In this document: positions 35,186 to 43,894 of the stretch, piece by piece | How positions within the stretch are numbered: position 1 is the first letter of the stretch | How the letters are laid out: every line of letters begins with the position of its first letter | Assembly: GCA_032250895.1 (NCBI GenBank) | Contig: JAVVEZ010000015.1 | Coordinates: forward strand, 1-50,579 | Direction of reading: 5' to 3' | DNA: 50,579 bases | Source of the DNA: JAVVEZ01 sp032250895 | GTDB taxonomy: Bacteria; Pseudomonadota; Gammaproteobacteria; Pseudomonadales; Pseudohongiellaceae | The notes under the pieces: generated by a model | What the model was told of the DNA's origin: nothing | Database searches by the model: none | What the model saw: the letters and a program-made list of their open reading frames with translations, nothing else | Position numbers and translations under genes: made by a program

Positions 35186-37267
35186 ATGATCACTATGAGT
35201 ACAACACCAGACCTCAACAATCCGGAATACTATATCAACCGCGAGTTGAGTCTGCTCGAATTCAACCGCCGTGTGCTGGCACAGGCGACCAATCCGGATA
35301 CGCCACTGCTGGAACGCCTGTTTTTCTTGTGTATTGCCAGCTCCAACCTGGATGAGTTTTTCGAAATCAGGGTGGCCGGACTCAAGCAACAGGTTGTCTA
35401 TGGTTCGGTCTATCGCGGCCCCGACCGGCTCGGGCCATCCGAACAGCTCAGCCGCATCAGCGAGCTGACCCACCACCTGGTGGAGCAGCAATACCGGATA
35501 CTCAACGAGGAAATTCTCCCGGCCCTGGAAAAAAACGCCATTGTCTTTATCCGCCGCGCCGACTGGACCCAGAAACAGGCCGAGTGGATCAAGAGCTATT
35601 TCAACCGGGAGCTGATGCCGGTGCTGAGCCCCCTCAGTCTGGACCCCGCCCACCCCTTTCCCCAGGTGCTCAACAAGAGTCTCAACTTCATTATTTCCCT
35701 GGAAGGCAAGGATGCCTTTGGCCGCAATTCCGGTATTGCCATCGTGCAGGCGCCCAGATCCCTGCCGCGGTTGATTCAGTTGCCATCTTCCAGTTCCAAT
35801 CATGATTACGACTTCGTGCTGCTGTCGTCCATTATTCACAATCACGCCGCCGACCTCTTTCCAGGCATGAAGGTCACCGGCTGCTACCAGTTCCGCGTCA
35901 CCCGCAATGCCGACCTCTTTCTCGAAGAAAAGGAAGTGGATGACCTGATGCTGGCCCTGGAAGGCGAGTTGCCCTCACGCCGCTTTGCCGAGGCCGTACG
36001 CCTGGAAGTGGCGGATAACTGCCCCCAGGAAATGATTGATTATCTGATGCACAAGTTCAATCTGTTGCCTGCGGATGTTTATCAGGTCAATGGTCCGGTC
36101 AATCTCAACCGCCTCATCAACGTGCCGGATCTGGTGGCGCGGCCCGATCTCAGGTTTCCGGTTTTCACCCCGGACATTCCCGGCCGCCTGCTGAAATCCG
36201 TGGATATTTTCGACACCATCCGCAAGGGTGACATCCTGCTGCATCACCCCTTCCAGTCTTTCGCGCCGGTGGTGGATTTTTTGCGGCAGGCTGCCGCCGA
36301 CCCTGAAGTGCTGGCCATCAAGCAGACGCTGTATCGCACCGGCGATGACTCCAGTGTCGTGGATGCATTGATCGCGGCCGCGCAGGCCGGCAAGGAAGTC
36401 ACCGTGGTGATCGAACTCCGGGCGCGCTTTGACGAGCAGGAGAACATTGAACTGGCCAACGAGCTGCAAGCCGCCGGAGCCCACGTTTCCTATGGCGTGG
36501 TCGGGCACAAGACCCACGCCAAGATGATTCTGGTGATCCGGCGCGAAGGCCGGCACCTCAAACGTTTCGTGCATCTGGGTACCGGCAACTACCATCCTGT
36601 CACCAGTCGTCACTACACCGATTACGGCATTCTCACCAGTGACATGGCGCTCACCGACGATGTCCAGAAAGTGTTCCAGCAGCTGACATCCATGGGCAAG
36701 GCCGGCAAGATGAAAAAAATTCTCCAGGCACCTTTTACGCTGCACAAGGCCATGCTGGAACTGATTGGCCGGGAAGCCGCCAATGCCCGGGCCGGGAAAG
36801 CGGCGCGCATCATCGCCAAAATGAACTCACTGGTGGAACCCCTGATCATCCATGCCCTGTATGAGGCCTCCCAAGCTGGCGTCAAGATAGATCTGATTGT
36901 ACGCGGTATGTGTTCCCTGCGCCCCGGCATCAAGGGGGTCTCGGACAATATTCAGGTCCGCTCCATCATTGGCCGATTTCTGGAACACGAACGCATTTAT
37001 TACTTTCACAATGAAGGCGACTATCTTATCTACTGCTCCAGTGCCGACTGGATGGAAAGAAATTTCTTCCGCCGCATCGAGACCTGTTTCCCGATCGAAG
37101 ACAAGCGCATGAAGAAAAAGGTTCTGAAGGAAGGCTTGCAGTATTATCTTTCCGACAACACCCAGTCCTGGCTGTTGCAAAGCGATGGCAGTTACAAGGC
37201 CAGCACCCCCGGCAATGCCAAACCCCGTTGTGCCCAGACTAACCTGCTGGAAAACCTGCTGGATTAG
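35186..37267 (+). CDS. ppk1: polyphosphate kinase 1
   Basis: The product has 693 residues, the usual PPK1 size. The N-terminal domain opens YYINRELSLLEFNRRVLAQA. The middle domain includes FDTIRKGDILLHHPFQSF. The catalytic domain contains KQTLYRTG, IELRARFDEQENI, the His in VHLGTGNYHPVTSRHYTDYG that is autophosphorylated in the family, and SADWMERNFFRRIETCFPI with its C-terminal conserved arginines. The enzyme makes polyphosphate from ATP reversibly at the inner membrane or in the cytoplasm. An ATG three codons downstream (35195) could also be the start. A long hairpin follows the stop. Confidence 0.96.
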   Translation: MITMSTTPDLNNPEYYINRELSLLEFNRRVLAQATNPDTPLLERLFFLCIASSNLDEFFEIRVAGLKQQVVYGSVYRGPDRLGPSEQLSRISELTHHLVEQQYRILNEEILPALEKNAIVFIRRADWTQKQAEWIKSYFNRELMPVLSPLSLDPAHPFPQVLNKSLNFIISLEGKDAFGRNSGIAIVQAPRSLPRLIQLPSSSSNHDYDFVLLSSIIHNHAADLFPGMKVTGCYQFRVTRNADLFLEEKEVDDLMLALEGELPSRRFAEAVRLEVADNCPQEMIDYLMHKFNLLPADVYQVNGPVNLNRLINVPDLVARPDLRFPVFTPDIPGRLLKSVDIFDTIRKGDILLHHPFQSFAPVVDFLRQAAADPEVLAIKQTLYRTGDDSSVVDALIAAAQAGKEVTVVIELRARFDEQENIELANELQAAGAHVSYGVVGHKTHAKMILVIRREGRHLKRFVHLGTGNYHPVTSRHYTDYGILTSDMALTDDVQKVFQQLTSMGKAGKMKKILQAPFTLHKAMLELIGREAANARAGKAARIIAKMNSLVEPLIIHALYEASQAGVKIDLIVRGMCSLRPGIKGVSDNIQVRSIIGRFLEHERIYYFHNEGDYLIYCSSADWMERNFFRRIETCFPIEDKRMKKKVLKEGLQYYLSDNTQSWLLQSDGSYKASTPGNAKPRCAQTNLLENLLD

Positions 37268-37268
37268 A

Positions 37269-37359
37269 AAATCAAAGGGGTCAGAGTAATTTGATTTTAT
37301 TCACCAACATTTCTGAAAATCAAATTACTCTGACCCCTTTGATTTGACCCCTTTGATTT
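37269..37359. repeat. long perfect inverted repeat between ppk and the amidotransferase gene
   Basis: Two 30-base arms (37269-37298 and 37316-37345) pair perfectly around a 17-base loop. They carry GGGGTCAGAGTAATTTGATT on the top strand. The last 14 bases of the right arm, GACCCCTTTGATTT, are repeated in tandem at 37346-37359. The second copy supplies two bases of the TAA stop of the convergent gene. The structure fills the space between the two stop codons and may act as a bidirectional terminator. The GGGGTCAGAG motif recurs in many gammaproteobacterial intergenic repeats, so it may be a small mobile element (MITE or REP type). Confidence 0.85.
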
Positions 37360-38071
37360 AATCAGCAATCAGCCTGGAAAAATTCCTCAACACCTGCGAG
37401 GCCCCGGGGGTGTCTTCAACATCCGCGAGTAATTGGGGCACATCCATCCCCTCCGCCATCAGTGCCTGTCGGCGCTCATGAATGTAGGCTCGCATGATGT
37501 CGGCATCGAATTCCGGGTGAAATTGCAGGCCCCAGACCCGCTCCCTGAAACGCACGGCATGATGGGCTTCAAACGCGTTGGCCGCCAGCACCAGACTGTT
37601 TTCAGGCAGCTTCACCACACTCTGGGAATGACTGACATGCACCGGAAAGCAAGCGGGGATTCCGGCAAACAGCGGATCATTCAAGGCTTCAGGGGCGAGC
37701 CGTATTTCGGTGGTACCCATTTCCCTGCCATCCAGATGAAAATCCACCCGGCCTCCGAGGGCATGGGCCAACAGCTGATGACCATAGCAGATACCCAATA
37801 CTGGCATATCTTTTTCAATGGCATCGCGCAGATACGTGGCTGTTCGCTCACTCCAGGGCAATCCGTCCGTCACCATCGCCGGTGAGCCCGTAATGATCAT
37901 CCCGGCAATATTGTCGGCAACCGGCAGAGTTTCTTCAGCGCAAACCTCGACAGTCTGAAAACGACTGTGCGGCAGCGCCATGCCCGCCATGATCCAGTGT
38001 TCGAAATCGCCCCGTTGAGGTGGCACACTGCCCACAGTACGGCCGGTCTTGATAATCAATATGTCTTTCAT
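37358..38071 (-). CDS. class I glutamine amidotransferase (GATase1-like)
   Basis: The product has 237 residues. The GATase1 fold is shown by MKDILIIKTG, MIITGSPAMVTD, the nucleophile elbow LGICYGHQLLAHALGG with Cys near 94, HVSHSQSVVKLP, and LQFHPEF near 182 with the catalytic His and Glu. It resembles stand-alone GMP-synthase-like amidotransferases that hydrolyse glutamine or gamma-glutamyl compounds; the acceptor is unknown. It lies 24 bases after der on the same strand, so it may be the last gene of that operon. Confidence 0.88.
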   Translation of the reverse strand: MKDILIIKTGRTVGSVPPQRGDFEHWIMAGMALPHSRFQTVEVCAEETLPVADNIAGMIITGSPAMVTDGLPWSERTATYLRDAIEKDMPVLGICYGHQLLAHALGGRVDFHLDGREMGTTEIRLAPEALNDPLFAGIPACFPVHVSHSQSVVKLPENSLVLAANAFEAHHAVRFRERVWGLQFHPEFDADIMRAYIHERRQALMAEGMDVPQLLADVEDTPGASQVLRNFSRLIAD

Positions 38072-38095
38072 CTTCCCAAGTATACGGATGTATTG

Positions 38096-39502
38096 TTATG
38101 AATCGGATCGGGCGCCTTGCCGGTTTTTCAGAATCTTGCGCTTGCGTGCAACCTGCTGGGGTGTCAGGGACTGCTCATCCCTGGTATAGGGATTTTCATC
38201 GCTGCGCAATTCGATGCGCACCGGGGTTCCTTCCAGTTTGAGGTATTTGCGGAAGGCCTTTTCGAGGTAACGGCTGTAACTGTCGGGCAGTTTTTCGGTC
38301 TGCTTGCCGTGAATCACGATCAGGGGTGGATTCTGTCCCCCGGCATGGGCATAACGCAATTTGACCCGGCGTCCGTTCATGATCGGCGGTGCATGATCCG
38401 CTGTCGCTCGTTCCAGAATCTGGGTGAGTGTATTGGTCACCAGCTTTTTACTCGCTGATGCATAGGCATTGTTGACAGATTTGTACAGGTCACCCACGCC
38501 CGTGCCATGCAATGCAGAAATAAAATGGATTTTTGCGAAATCCACGAACACAAAGCGGCGGCGGATTTCTTTTTTGACCTGATCCTTGTCATACTCCGTC
38601 ATGCCGTCCCATTTGTTGAGGGCAATCACCAGAGCCCGGCCGGTTTCCAGCACATAACCCAGCAGATGCAGATCCTGCTCCACGACCCCCTCCCTGGCAT
38701 CCAGCAGCAGGATGACCACATGGGCATCCTGTATGGCCTGCAGGGATTTGACCACGGAAAATTTTTCGACGGTTTCCTTCGTTTTGCCACGTTTGCGGAT
38801 ACCGGCGGTATCAATCAGGGTATATTTCCTGCCCTGCCGTTCAAAGGGAATGTAGACACTGTCCCGTGTCGTACCCGGCATGTCGAATACCACGACCCGT
38901 TCCTCACCCAGCATGCGGTTGACCAGCGTGGACTTGCCGACATTGGGCCGGCCGGCTATCGCAATCCTGATGCCCTGGCTCTTTACCGCAACACTGTCTT
39001 CCTCACCGGGGACCGGAAATTCTGCCAGGCAGGCATCCAGCAGGGGATTGACACCCCGCCCCTGACTCGCTGCAAGACCAAAGACATGCTCGAAGCCAAG
39101 CCGGTAGAAATCCGTCAGTGCAATATCCTGATCCAGACCGTCGACCTTGTTGACGACGAGAAAAACCGGCTTGGTTTTCTTGCGCAGATAGTCAACGATA
39201 TGCTGATCTCCCGGAGTGAGACCATCCCGGGCATCGACCATCAGCAACACCAGATCGGATTCTTCTATGGCGAGCAGGGACTGCTCCGCCATTTTGAAAT
39301 CTATTCCTTCATCACTTTCATTGATACCACCGGTATCAATCACGATAAAAGCACGCTCTGCATGCCGGCAATCACCATATTGGCGGTCACGGGTAAGCCC
39401 GGCATAGTTGGCGACAATAGCGTCACGAGTCCCGGTAAGACGATTAAACAGTGTGGACTTGCCTACATTCGGCCTGCCCACCAGAGCAATAACGGGAATC
39501 AT
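38096..39502 (-). CDS. der: ribosome biogenesis GTPase Der (EngA)
   Basis: The product has 468 residues. Two GTPase domains are in tandem: GRPNVGKSTLFN at about 8-20 with DTGG and NKVD, and GRPNVGKSTLVN near 185 with DTAGIRKRGK and NKWD. The C-terminal KH-like domain contains PPIMNGRRVKLRYAHAGGQNPP and GTPVRIELRSDENPY. It acts in assembly of the 50S subunit. The gene is 27 bases after bamB, in the conserved order hisS-yfgM-bamB-der. Confidence 0.97.
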   Translation of the reverse strand: MIPVIALVGRPNVGKSTLFNRLTGTRDAIVANYAGLTRDRQYGDCRHAERAFIVIDTGGINESDEGIDFKMAEQSLLAIEESDLVLLMVDARDGLTPGDQHIVDYLRKKTKPVFLVVNKVDGLDQDIALTDFYRLGFEHVFGLAASQGRGVNPLLDACLAEFPVPGEEDSVAVKSQGIRIAIAGRPNVGKSTLVNRMLGEERVVVFDMPGTTRDSVYIPFERQGRKYTLIDTAGIRKRGKTKETVEKFSVVKSLQAIQDAHVVILLLDAREGVVEQDLHLLGYVLETGRALVIALNKWDGMTEYDKDQVKKEIRRRFVFVDFAKIHFISALHGTGVGDLYKSVNNAYASASKKLVTNTLTQILERATADHAPPIMNGRRVKLRYAHAGGQNPPLIVIHGKQTEKLPDSYSRYLEKAFRKYLKLEGTPVRIELRSDENPYTRDEQSLTPQQVARKRKILKNRQGARSDS

Positions 39503-39529
39503 ACTGAAGACCTTTGATGGGACGCTGGT

Positions 39530-40687
39530 TCAGCGTACCTGAAGCGCGACCAACCTGCCGCCGTTGCCAAACACATAGAGAGTATCGCCACGGGCCAGCA
39601 TATTCGCCCGGACCCCGGAACGCTCCACCCGGGTTCTGCCCACGAAACGCCCGTCCACCTGGGAAAGAACATGCACATAGCCTTCGAAATCACCCACCGC
39701 CACGTAGTTGCCGAAGCTGATCGGCGCCGACAGGGGACGCAAGTCGAGCTTATCGTTTACCCAGACGGCTTCATCCTGCCCGGCTCGATAGGCTTTGACG
39801 TGCCCCTTCTCATCACACATATAAAAATTGCCGAAACCGGCACTGCCGCCGTTGTAACTCGATTCCTTGACCTGCCAGCGTTTCTGCCCGGTCACCACAT
39901 CGATGGCCACCAGATAACCGTGATAGCCGGACACCAATACAGCACCATCATCGAGATAAAGCTCGCCATCGATGTCGACCATACGGTCAATTTCCGAACG
40001 GCCCGTTGGCAATGACACCCGTTGTTCCCAGCGCAGCGTTCCGTTATCGGCTGCCACCGAGACCACCGTACCGTTGGCATGGGCCGACAACACAAAATCA
40101 TCGACAATCAGTGGCGAACTGGTGCCGCGCAGACTGAGGGCCGGAACCGTGCTTTCATAAATCCAGACCTGGGCTCCGGTTTCGACATTCAGACCGATCA
40201 ACTTGCCGTCGACCGTCTGCACCACCACGATCCGGCCATTGGTTTTCGGAGCCGACAACACTTCACTGGAAACACCGGCACGCCAGCGTTCATCACCGCT
40301 ATCCTGCTCCAGAGCCACCACCTGGGAGTTTTCCGACCCGACCAATACCAGTCCTGATCCGACACCGACCCCCCCGGTAACAGGCAACTTCAAACGCTTG
40401 CGCCAGCGGGTACGACCGGACTCACGATCCACCGCCACCACCACCCCGTTACTGCCGGCAGCATAAATCATGCCACCGTCGATGGCCGGCATCAATGTAT
40501 TGTATTTATCGCCCTGACCACTGCCGACATTCACACTCCACTGTCTGCGAATGGACACCTCCGGTTTGAAACTCACCAGTTCGGCAGGCCCCTCGACTTC
40601 CTCGTCTTTGAACATGTTCTTGAACATACTGCATCCAGGCAGTACCACGGCAGAAAGCAAAATCAAAAACAGTGTGCGTCGCATCAT
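39530..40687 (-). CDS. bamB: outer-membrane assembly lipoprotein BamB
   Basis: The product has 385 residues from MMRRTLFLILLSAVVLPGC; the open frame continues upstream but the lipoprotein signal fixes the start. The lipobox LPGC gives a lipidated C19. The chain consists of PQQ-type beta-propeller repeats, such as GMIYAAGSNGVVVAVDRESGRTRW, VQTVDGKLIGLNVETGAQVW and GYLVAIDVVTGQKRW. It is part of the BAM complex that inserts outer-membrane barrels, and three large TonB receptors in this window would be clients. The next residue after the Cys is S, which fits outer-membrane sorting. Confidence 0.96.
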   Translation of the reverse strand: MMRRTLFLILLSAVVLPGCSMFKNMFKDEEVEGPAELVSFKPEVSIRRQWSVNVGSGQGDKYNTLMPAIDGGMIYAAGSNGVVVAVDRESGRTRWRKRLKLPVTGGVGVGSGLVLVGSENSQVVALEQDSGDERWRAGVSSEVLSAPKTNGRIVVVQTVDGKLIGLNVETGAQVWIYESTVPALSLRGTSSPLIVDDFVLSAHANGTVVSVAADNGTLRWEQRVSLPTGRSEIDRMVDIDGELYLDDGAVLVSGYHGYLVAIDVVTGQKRWQVKESSYNGGSAGFGNFYMCDEKGHVKAYRAGQDEAVWVNDKLDLRPLSAPISFGNYVAVGDFEGYVHVLSQVDGRFVGRTRVERSGVRANMLARGDTLYVFGNGGRLVALQVR

Positions 40688-40745
40688 GTTGTCATGCCGT
40701 TCAATGAATGTTATCCCGGTTCCAGAGCCATCTCTGGAAGCTGAC

Positions 40746-41408
40746 TCAGCCTTCGGCGAGATCCTGTAATTTAAGCTCCAGCAGAGGCGCATTGGCGGAA
40801 TTGGAGAGCGCTCGCTGATAAGCCGCCCGTGCCTTGTCTGTCTGCCCCAGGGCCAGATGGGCATCGCCTTCCACCTCGGCATAGCTTCCCGCAAAAGCGC
40901 CGACATCTGCCACGTTCAACAATGTCAGAGCCCGCTCTGCATCACCCTGTGCCAATACGACCCGCGCCAGCCGCAACCTGGCGGTGAACAGCAGCCCCGG
41001 ATCGGCTTCCTTGAACAGTCCCATGGCAGCATGGTCGAGGATCCAGCTCAGTTCCGTTTCAGCCTGATCGAGATTGCCCTGGCGGACCTGCACCGCTGCC
41101 ATCAACAACGCCGACAACCTGGCATAGGTGCTGTTTTCATAGTCGTTTCTCAGTTGGCTGTTCAGAAATTCAGCCGTACTGAATTCTTCTGCCGACAAGG
41201 GCTCGCTGGCATCGAGCTTCGCGGTGTCAAGAAGCTCCTCATAAAGCTCCGAGGCTTCTGTGTCATACCTCTGTTCCATTGCCTCCCACTGGCGGAAGGC
41301 AAACAAGCCCAGCAGGATGACCGCCACTGCAATCAGCAGGGACTTCCCGTTGTCCTTCCACCACTGTTTCAAGGCTTCTATCTGTTCTTCTTCGCTATGT
41401 GCCGCCAA
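40746..41408 (-). CDS. yfgM: ancillary SecYEG translocon subunit YfgM
   Basis: The product has 220 residues. The start is TTG, with GGGAG about 9 bases upstream; an ATG 7 bases further up is out of frame. The N-terminus EEEQIEALKQWWKDNGKSLL is typical of the family. One membrane segment (LLIAVAVILLGLFAFRQW, about 20-38) is followed by a periplasmic TPR-like domain. It works with PpiD at the translocon and is a periplasmic chaperone. The gene lies between hisS and bamB, as in other gammaproteobacteria. Confidence 0.93.
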   Translation of the reverse strand: MAAHSEEEQIEALKQWWKDNGKSLLIAVAVILLGLFAFRQWEAMEQRYDTEASELYEELLDTAKLDASEPLSAEEFSTAEFLNSQLRNDYENSTYARLSALLMAAVQVRQGNLDQAETELSWILDHAAMGLFKEADPGLLFTARLRLARVVLAQGDAERALTLLNVADVGAFAGSYAEVEGDAHLALGQTDKARAAYQRALSNSANAPLLELKLQDLAEG

Positions 41409-41458
41409 ACCCCATACTCCCGATTGCTGCTTTCAATGGCTACGTTCAAACCTTGCTG

Positions 41459-42799
41459 TCAATTTCTGCTGTTACTTGCCGGGGCCGGCATCACACGCCT
41501 GGTGCTGTCGTCTGCCCGAAGGCTGACCCGGGTGGCCTGCCCGACCCACGCACCGACCTGCTCCGGGCTGATCGATACCGACTCCCCCTGATCATCCAGC
41601 ATGCGGCCCCGGATCCGGAGCTGCCCCGCGTCCTGTTCCAGTATAAGAGCACAACGGGCTCCACTTCTGAAGGCCTTTTTGAGCTGGGTATTATATTTAC
41701 CCGCTCCACAGTGCGTCAAAACCCTGAGACCCGGAATCCCGGCCCGTAGTTCCCGTGCCAGCAACAGCGCCCTTCCCTGCACCGGGGCTTCCGTGACCAC
41801 GATATACACGTCGGCACTCTGGTCCAGTCCCTCGGGAAGTGTGGCAGTCTCTTCCAGCAACAGGATCAGACGCTCCAAACCCAGCGCGAAACCAGCCGCC
41901 GGCGTATCACTGCCGCCCAATTGCCGGGCCAGGCCATCGAAGCGGCCCCCTGCACAGACGGTGGCCTGCGCCCCCAGATACGGTGTGGTCCATTCGAACA
42001 CGGTACCGTTGTAATAATCCAGTCCCCGTACCAGTGTCGGCCGGATGAGTGCGCTTATCCCCGCCTCTGCCAACAGCGCCTGCATGGCTGCAAATTCAGC
42101 CCTGGCCGCAGCATCGATATAATCAGCAAGCTGCGGGGCCTGCTCAAGCACTTCCTGGGTTCCAGGCTCTTTGCTGTCGAGAATGCGCAGCACATTGCTG
42201 TCCAGGCGGCGCTGGCTGTCTGCATCCAGTGCATCCCGGTGCTGCTGCAGATATTTCTTCAGGTCGGCGCCAAACCTGGCCCGGTCTTCCGGCTTGCCCA
42301 GGTTGTTGATTTCCAGGCCCAGAGCCGAGCTGACGCCCAGTTGCCGCCAGAGGTCGGCACTGAGCATGATCAGTTCCGCTTCAATAGCCGGGCCGCTCAT
42401 GCCGAAAGCTTCCACCCCCAGCTGGTGAAACTGACGATAGCGGCCTTTCTGCGGACGCTCATGGCGGTACATGGGCCCCATATACCACAATTTTTGGCTC
42501 TGGTTGTAAAGCAGGCCATGCTGTTCGCAGGCCCGCACACAGCAGGCCGTACCTTCCGGACGCAGACTCAGACTGTCGCCATTGCGATCCTGGAAGGTAT
42601 ACATTTCTTTTTCGACAATATCGGTCACTTCACCGATGGAACGCTTGAACAACTGTGTCTGTTCCAGCACCGGAAACCGGATTTCCTGGTAGGCATAGGA
42701 CGCCAGCAGGGATCGTGCGATCTCTTCCAGGTGCTGCCAGACCGGGGTCTGGTCCGGCAGGACATCGTTCATACCGCGAATGGCTTGTATCTTGTTCAA
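41459..42799 (-). CDS. hisS: histidyl-tRNA synthetase
   Basis: The product has 446 residues. The start is TTG, preceded by AGGA 8 bases upstream, giving MNKIQAIRGMNDVLP, which matches the family N-terminus. Class II motif 1 is at the front. Motif 2 is YRHERPQKGRYRQFHQLGVEAFG near 115. LVRGLDYYNGTVFEW and AGGRFDGLARQLGG are HisRS-specific, and motif 3 is GFALGLERLILLLEE. The C-terminal anticodon-binding domain is complete. It charges tRNA-His. ispG, which lies between rodZ and hisS in Pseudomonas and E. coli relatives, is absent: hisS starts 10 bases after the rodZ stop. Confidence 0.97.
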   Translation of the reverse strand: MNKIQAIRGMNDVLPDQTPVWQHLEEIARSLLASYAYQEIRFPVLEQTQLFKRSIGEVTDIVEKEMYTFQDRNGDSLSLRPEGTACCVRACEQHGLLYNQSQKLWYMGPMYRHERPQKGRYRQFHQLGVEAFGMSGPAIEAELIMLSADLWRQLGVSSALGLEINNLGKPEDRARFGADLKKYLQQHRDALDADSQRRLDSNVLRILDSKEPGTQEVLEQAPQLADYIDAAARAEFAAMQALLAEAGISALIRPTLVRGLDYYNGTVFEWTTPYLGAQATVCAGGRFDGLARQLGGSDTPAAGFALGLERLILLLEETATLPEGLDQSADVYIVVTEAPVQGRALLLARELRAGIPGLRVLTHCGAGKYNTQLKKAFRSGARCALILEQDAGQLRIRGRMLDDQGESVSISPEQVGAWVGQATRVSLRADDSTRRVMPAPASNSRN

Positions 42800-42808
42800 A
42801 AAAAATTC

Positions 42809-43894
42809 CTAGGGTTCCAGCAAAACACGGGCCGTGTTGTCAGAACGGATATTGGAACTGAAATCCACCTGCCGGGCATTGATCACCAGTTCATCCAACA
42901 TCCAGGCATTCCCCAGCAACACATCAAAGGGAGCTTCACCCTGAATTATCAGCTCATCACCACTGTAGAGCGTGTCGTTATAGAGCCTGATATCCCTGGC
43001 ATTATCGACCTCTACCCAGCTGTTGCCATTGAAGCGCATCCGCAAAAGATCATCGCCACTGCTCTCAAGCCGAATGTTGCGGGCGCCGACAGCGTTCTCC
43101 AGCACCGTCGAACTCACCCCCGGTTCAGTCCCCCCTGGACCTGTTGCCACAGCCGGGTCATCCGTATTTTCTGTTTGGGGAGAATCCGGCACCGACAGTA
43201 CATCAGCACTGGGCGAGTCTGCTTCCGGCTCTCCTTCATCAGGGACGTCGGCCTCCGGTTCATTCGTGACCGTCTCATCCGGTGTATCGGCAACAGGTTC
43301 GGCAAGCTCATCGCCATTTGCCCCGGGCGCAAGCGTCTGAAGCGATGTCGGCGCTTCCGGCTGACTCAGCGTATCCTGCGCCGTGCTCTCGGCAGCAGAG
43401 GGCTGAGGGACAGGCCTTGCTGCATTTCGGGCTGGGCTGACCACGGTGGTAACCGGACTCGACGCCCCCGGACGCTGGAACCACCAGGATGCTCCCAGCA
43501 CTATCACAATAATGATGGAGGCCACTATCAACCACCGGATATTCTGATCATGTGACTTGCGGGCCCGAATCTCCTGCTCTTCACTCTGCTCGGATGCCGT
43601 GACGGCAGACACGAAGTCTTCATAACAGGCCAGGATCTGCTCCGGTTCCTCTTTCAGATATTTTGCATAGGATTTGAGGTAGCCCTTGATAAAGGTCCTG
43701 CCCGGCAGACGGTCATAATCATCATTTTCCAGGGCATTCACATAGTGAACGGTCAGATGCAGCGATTCCGCCACCGTCCCCTGACCAATGCCTCTGTCCT
43801 CTCTGAGCGCCTTGAGCATCTGCCCTGGAGAAGGCCTCGCCACCTCGGCAGCCTCAGTCATTGACTCCTGCTTATCTGTTTCCATATCACTCAT
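42809..43894 (-). CDS. rodZ: cytoskeletal protein RodZ
   Basis: The product has 361 residues. The N-terminal HTH_25 domain is at about 24-90 (GQMLKALREDRGIGQGTVAESLHLTVHYVNALENDDYDRLPGRTFIKGYLKSYAKYL). A membrane helix at about 115-135 (IRWLIVASIIIVIVLGASWWF) follows. A long acidic, Pro/Ser/Glu-rich periplasmic linker (about 140-270) leads to the DUF4115 domain, with NSWVEVDNARDIRLYND and LLGNAWMLDELVINARQVDF. It links MreB to the membrane and sets rod shape. The start overlaps the pilW stop by 8 bases. Confidence 0.95.
   Translation of the reverse strand: MSDMETDKQESMTEAAEVARPSPGQMLKALREDRGIGQGTVAESLHLTVHYVNALENDDYDRLPGRTFIKGYLKSYAKYLKEEPEQILACYEDFVSAVTASEQSEEQEIRARKSHDQNIRWLIVASIIIVIVLGASWWFQRPGASSPVTTVVSPARNAARPVPQPSAAESTAQDTLSQPEAPTSLQTLAPGANGDELAEPVADTPDETVTNEPEADVPDEGEPEADSPSADVLSVPDSPQTENTDDPAVATGPGGTEPGVSSTVLENAVGARNIRLESSGDDLLRMRFNGNSWVEVDNARDIRLYNDTLYSGDELIIQGEAPFDVLLGNAWMLDELVINARQVDFSSNIRSDNTARVLLEP

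Noticed and set aside
41921..43555. A 544-codon plus-strand frame across hisS and rodZ
   Set aside because: It spans two convincing opposite-strand genes and shows no domain.
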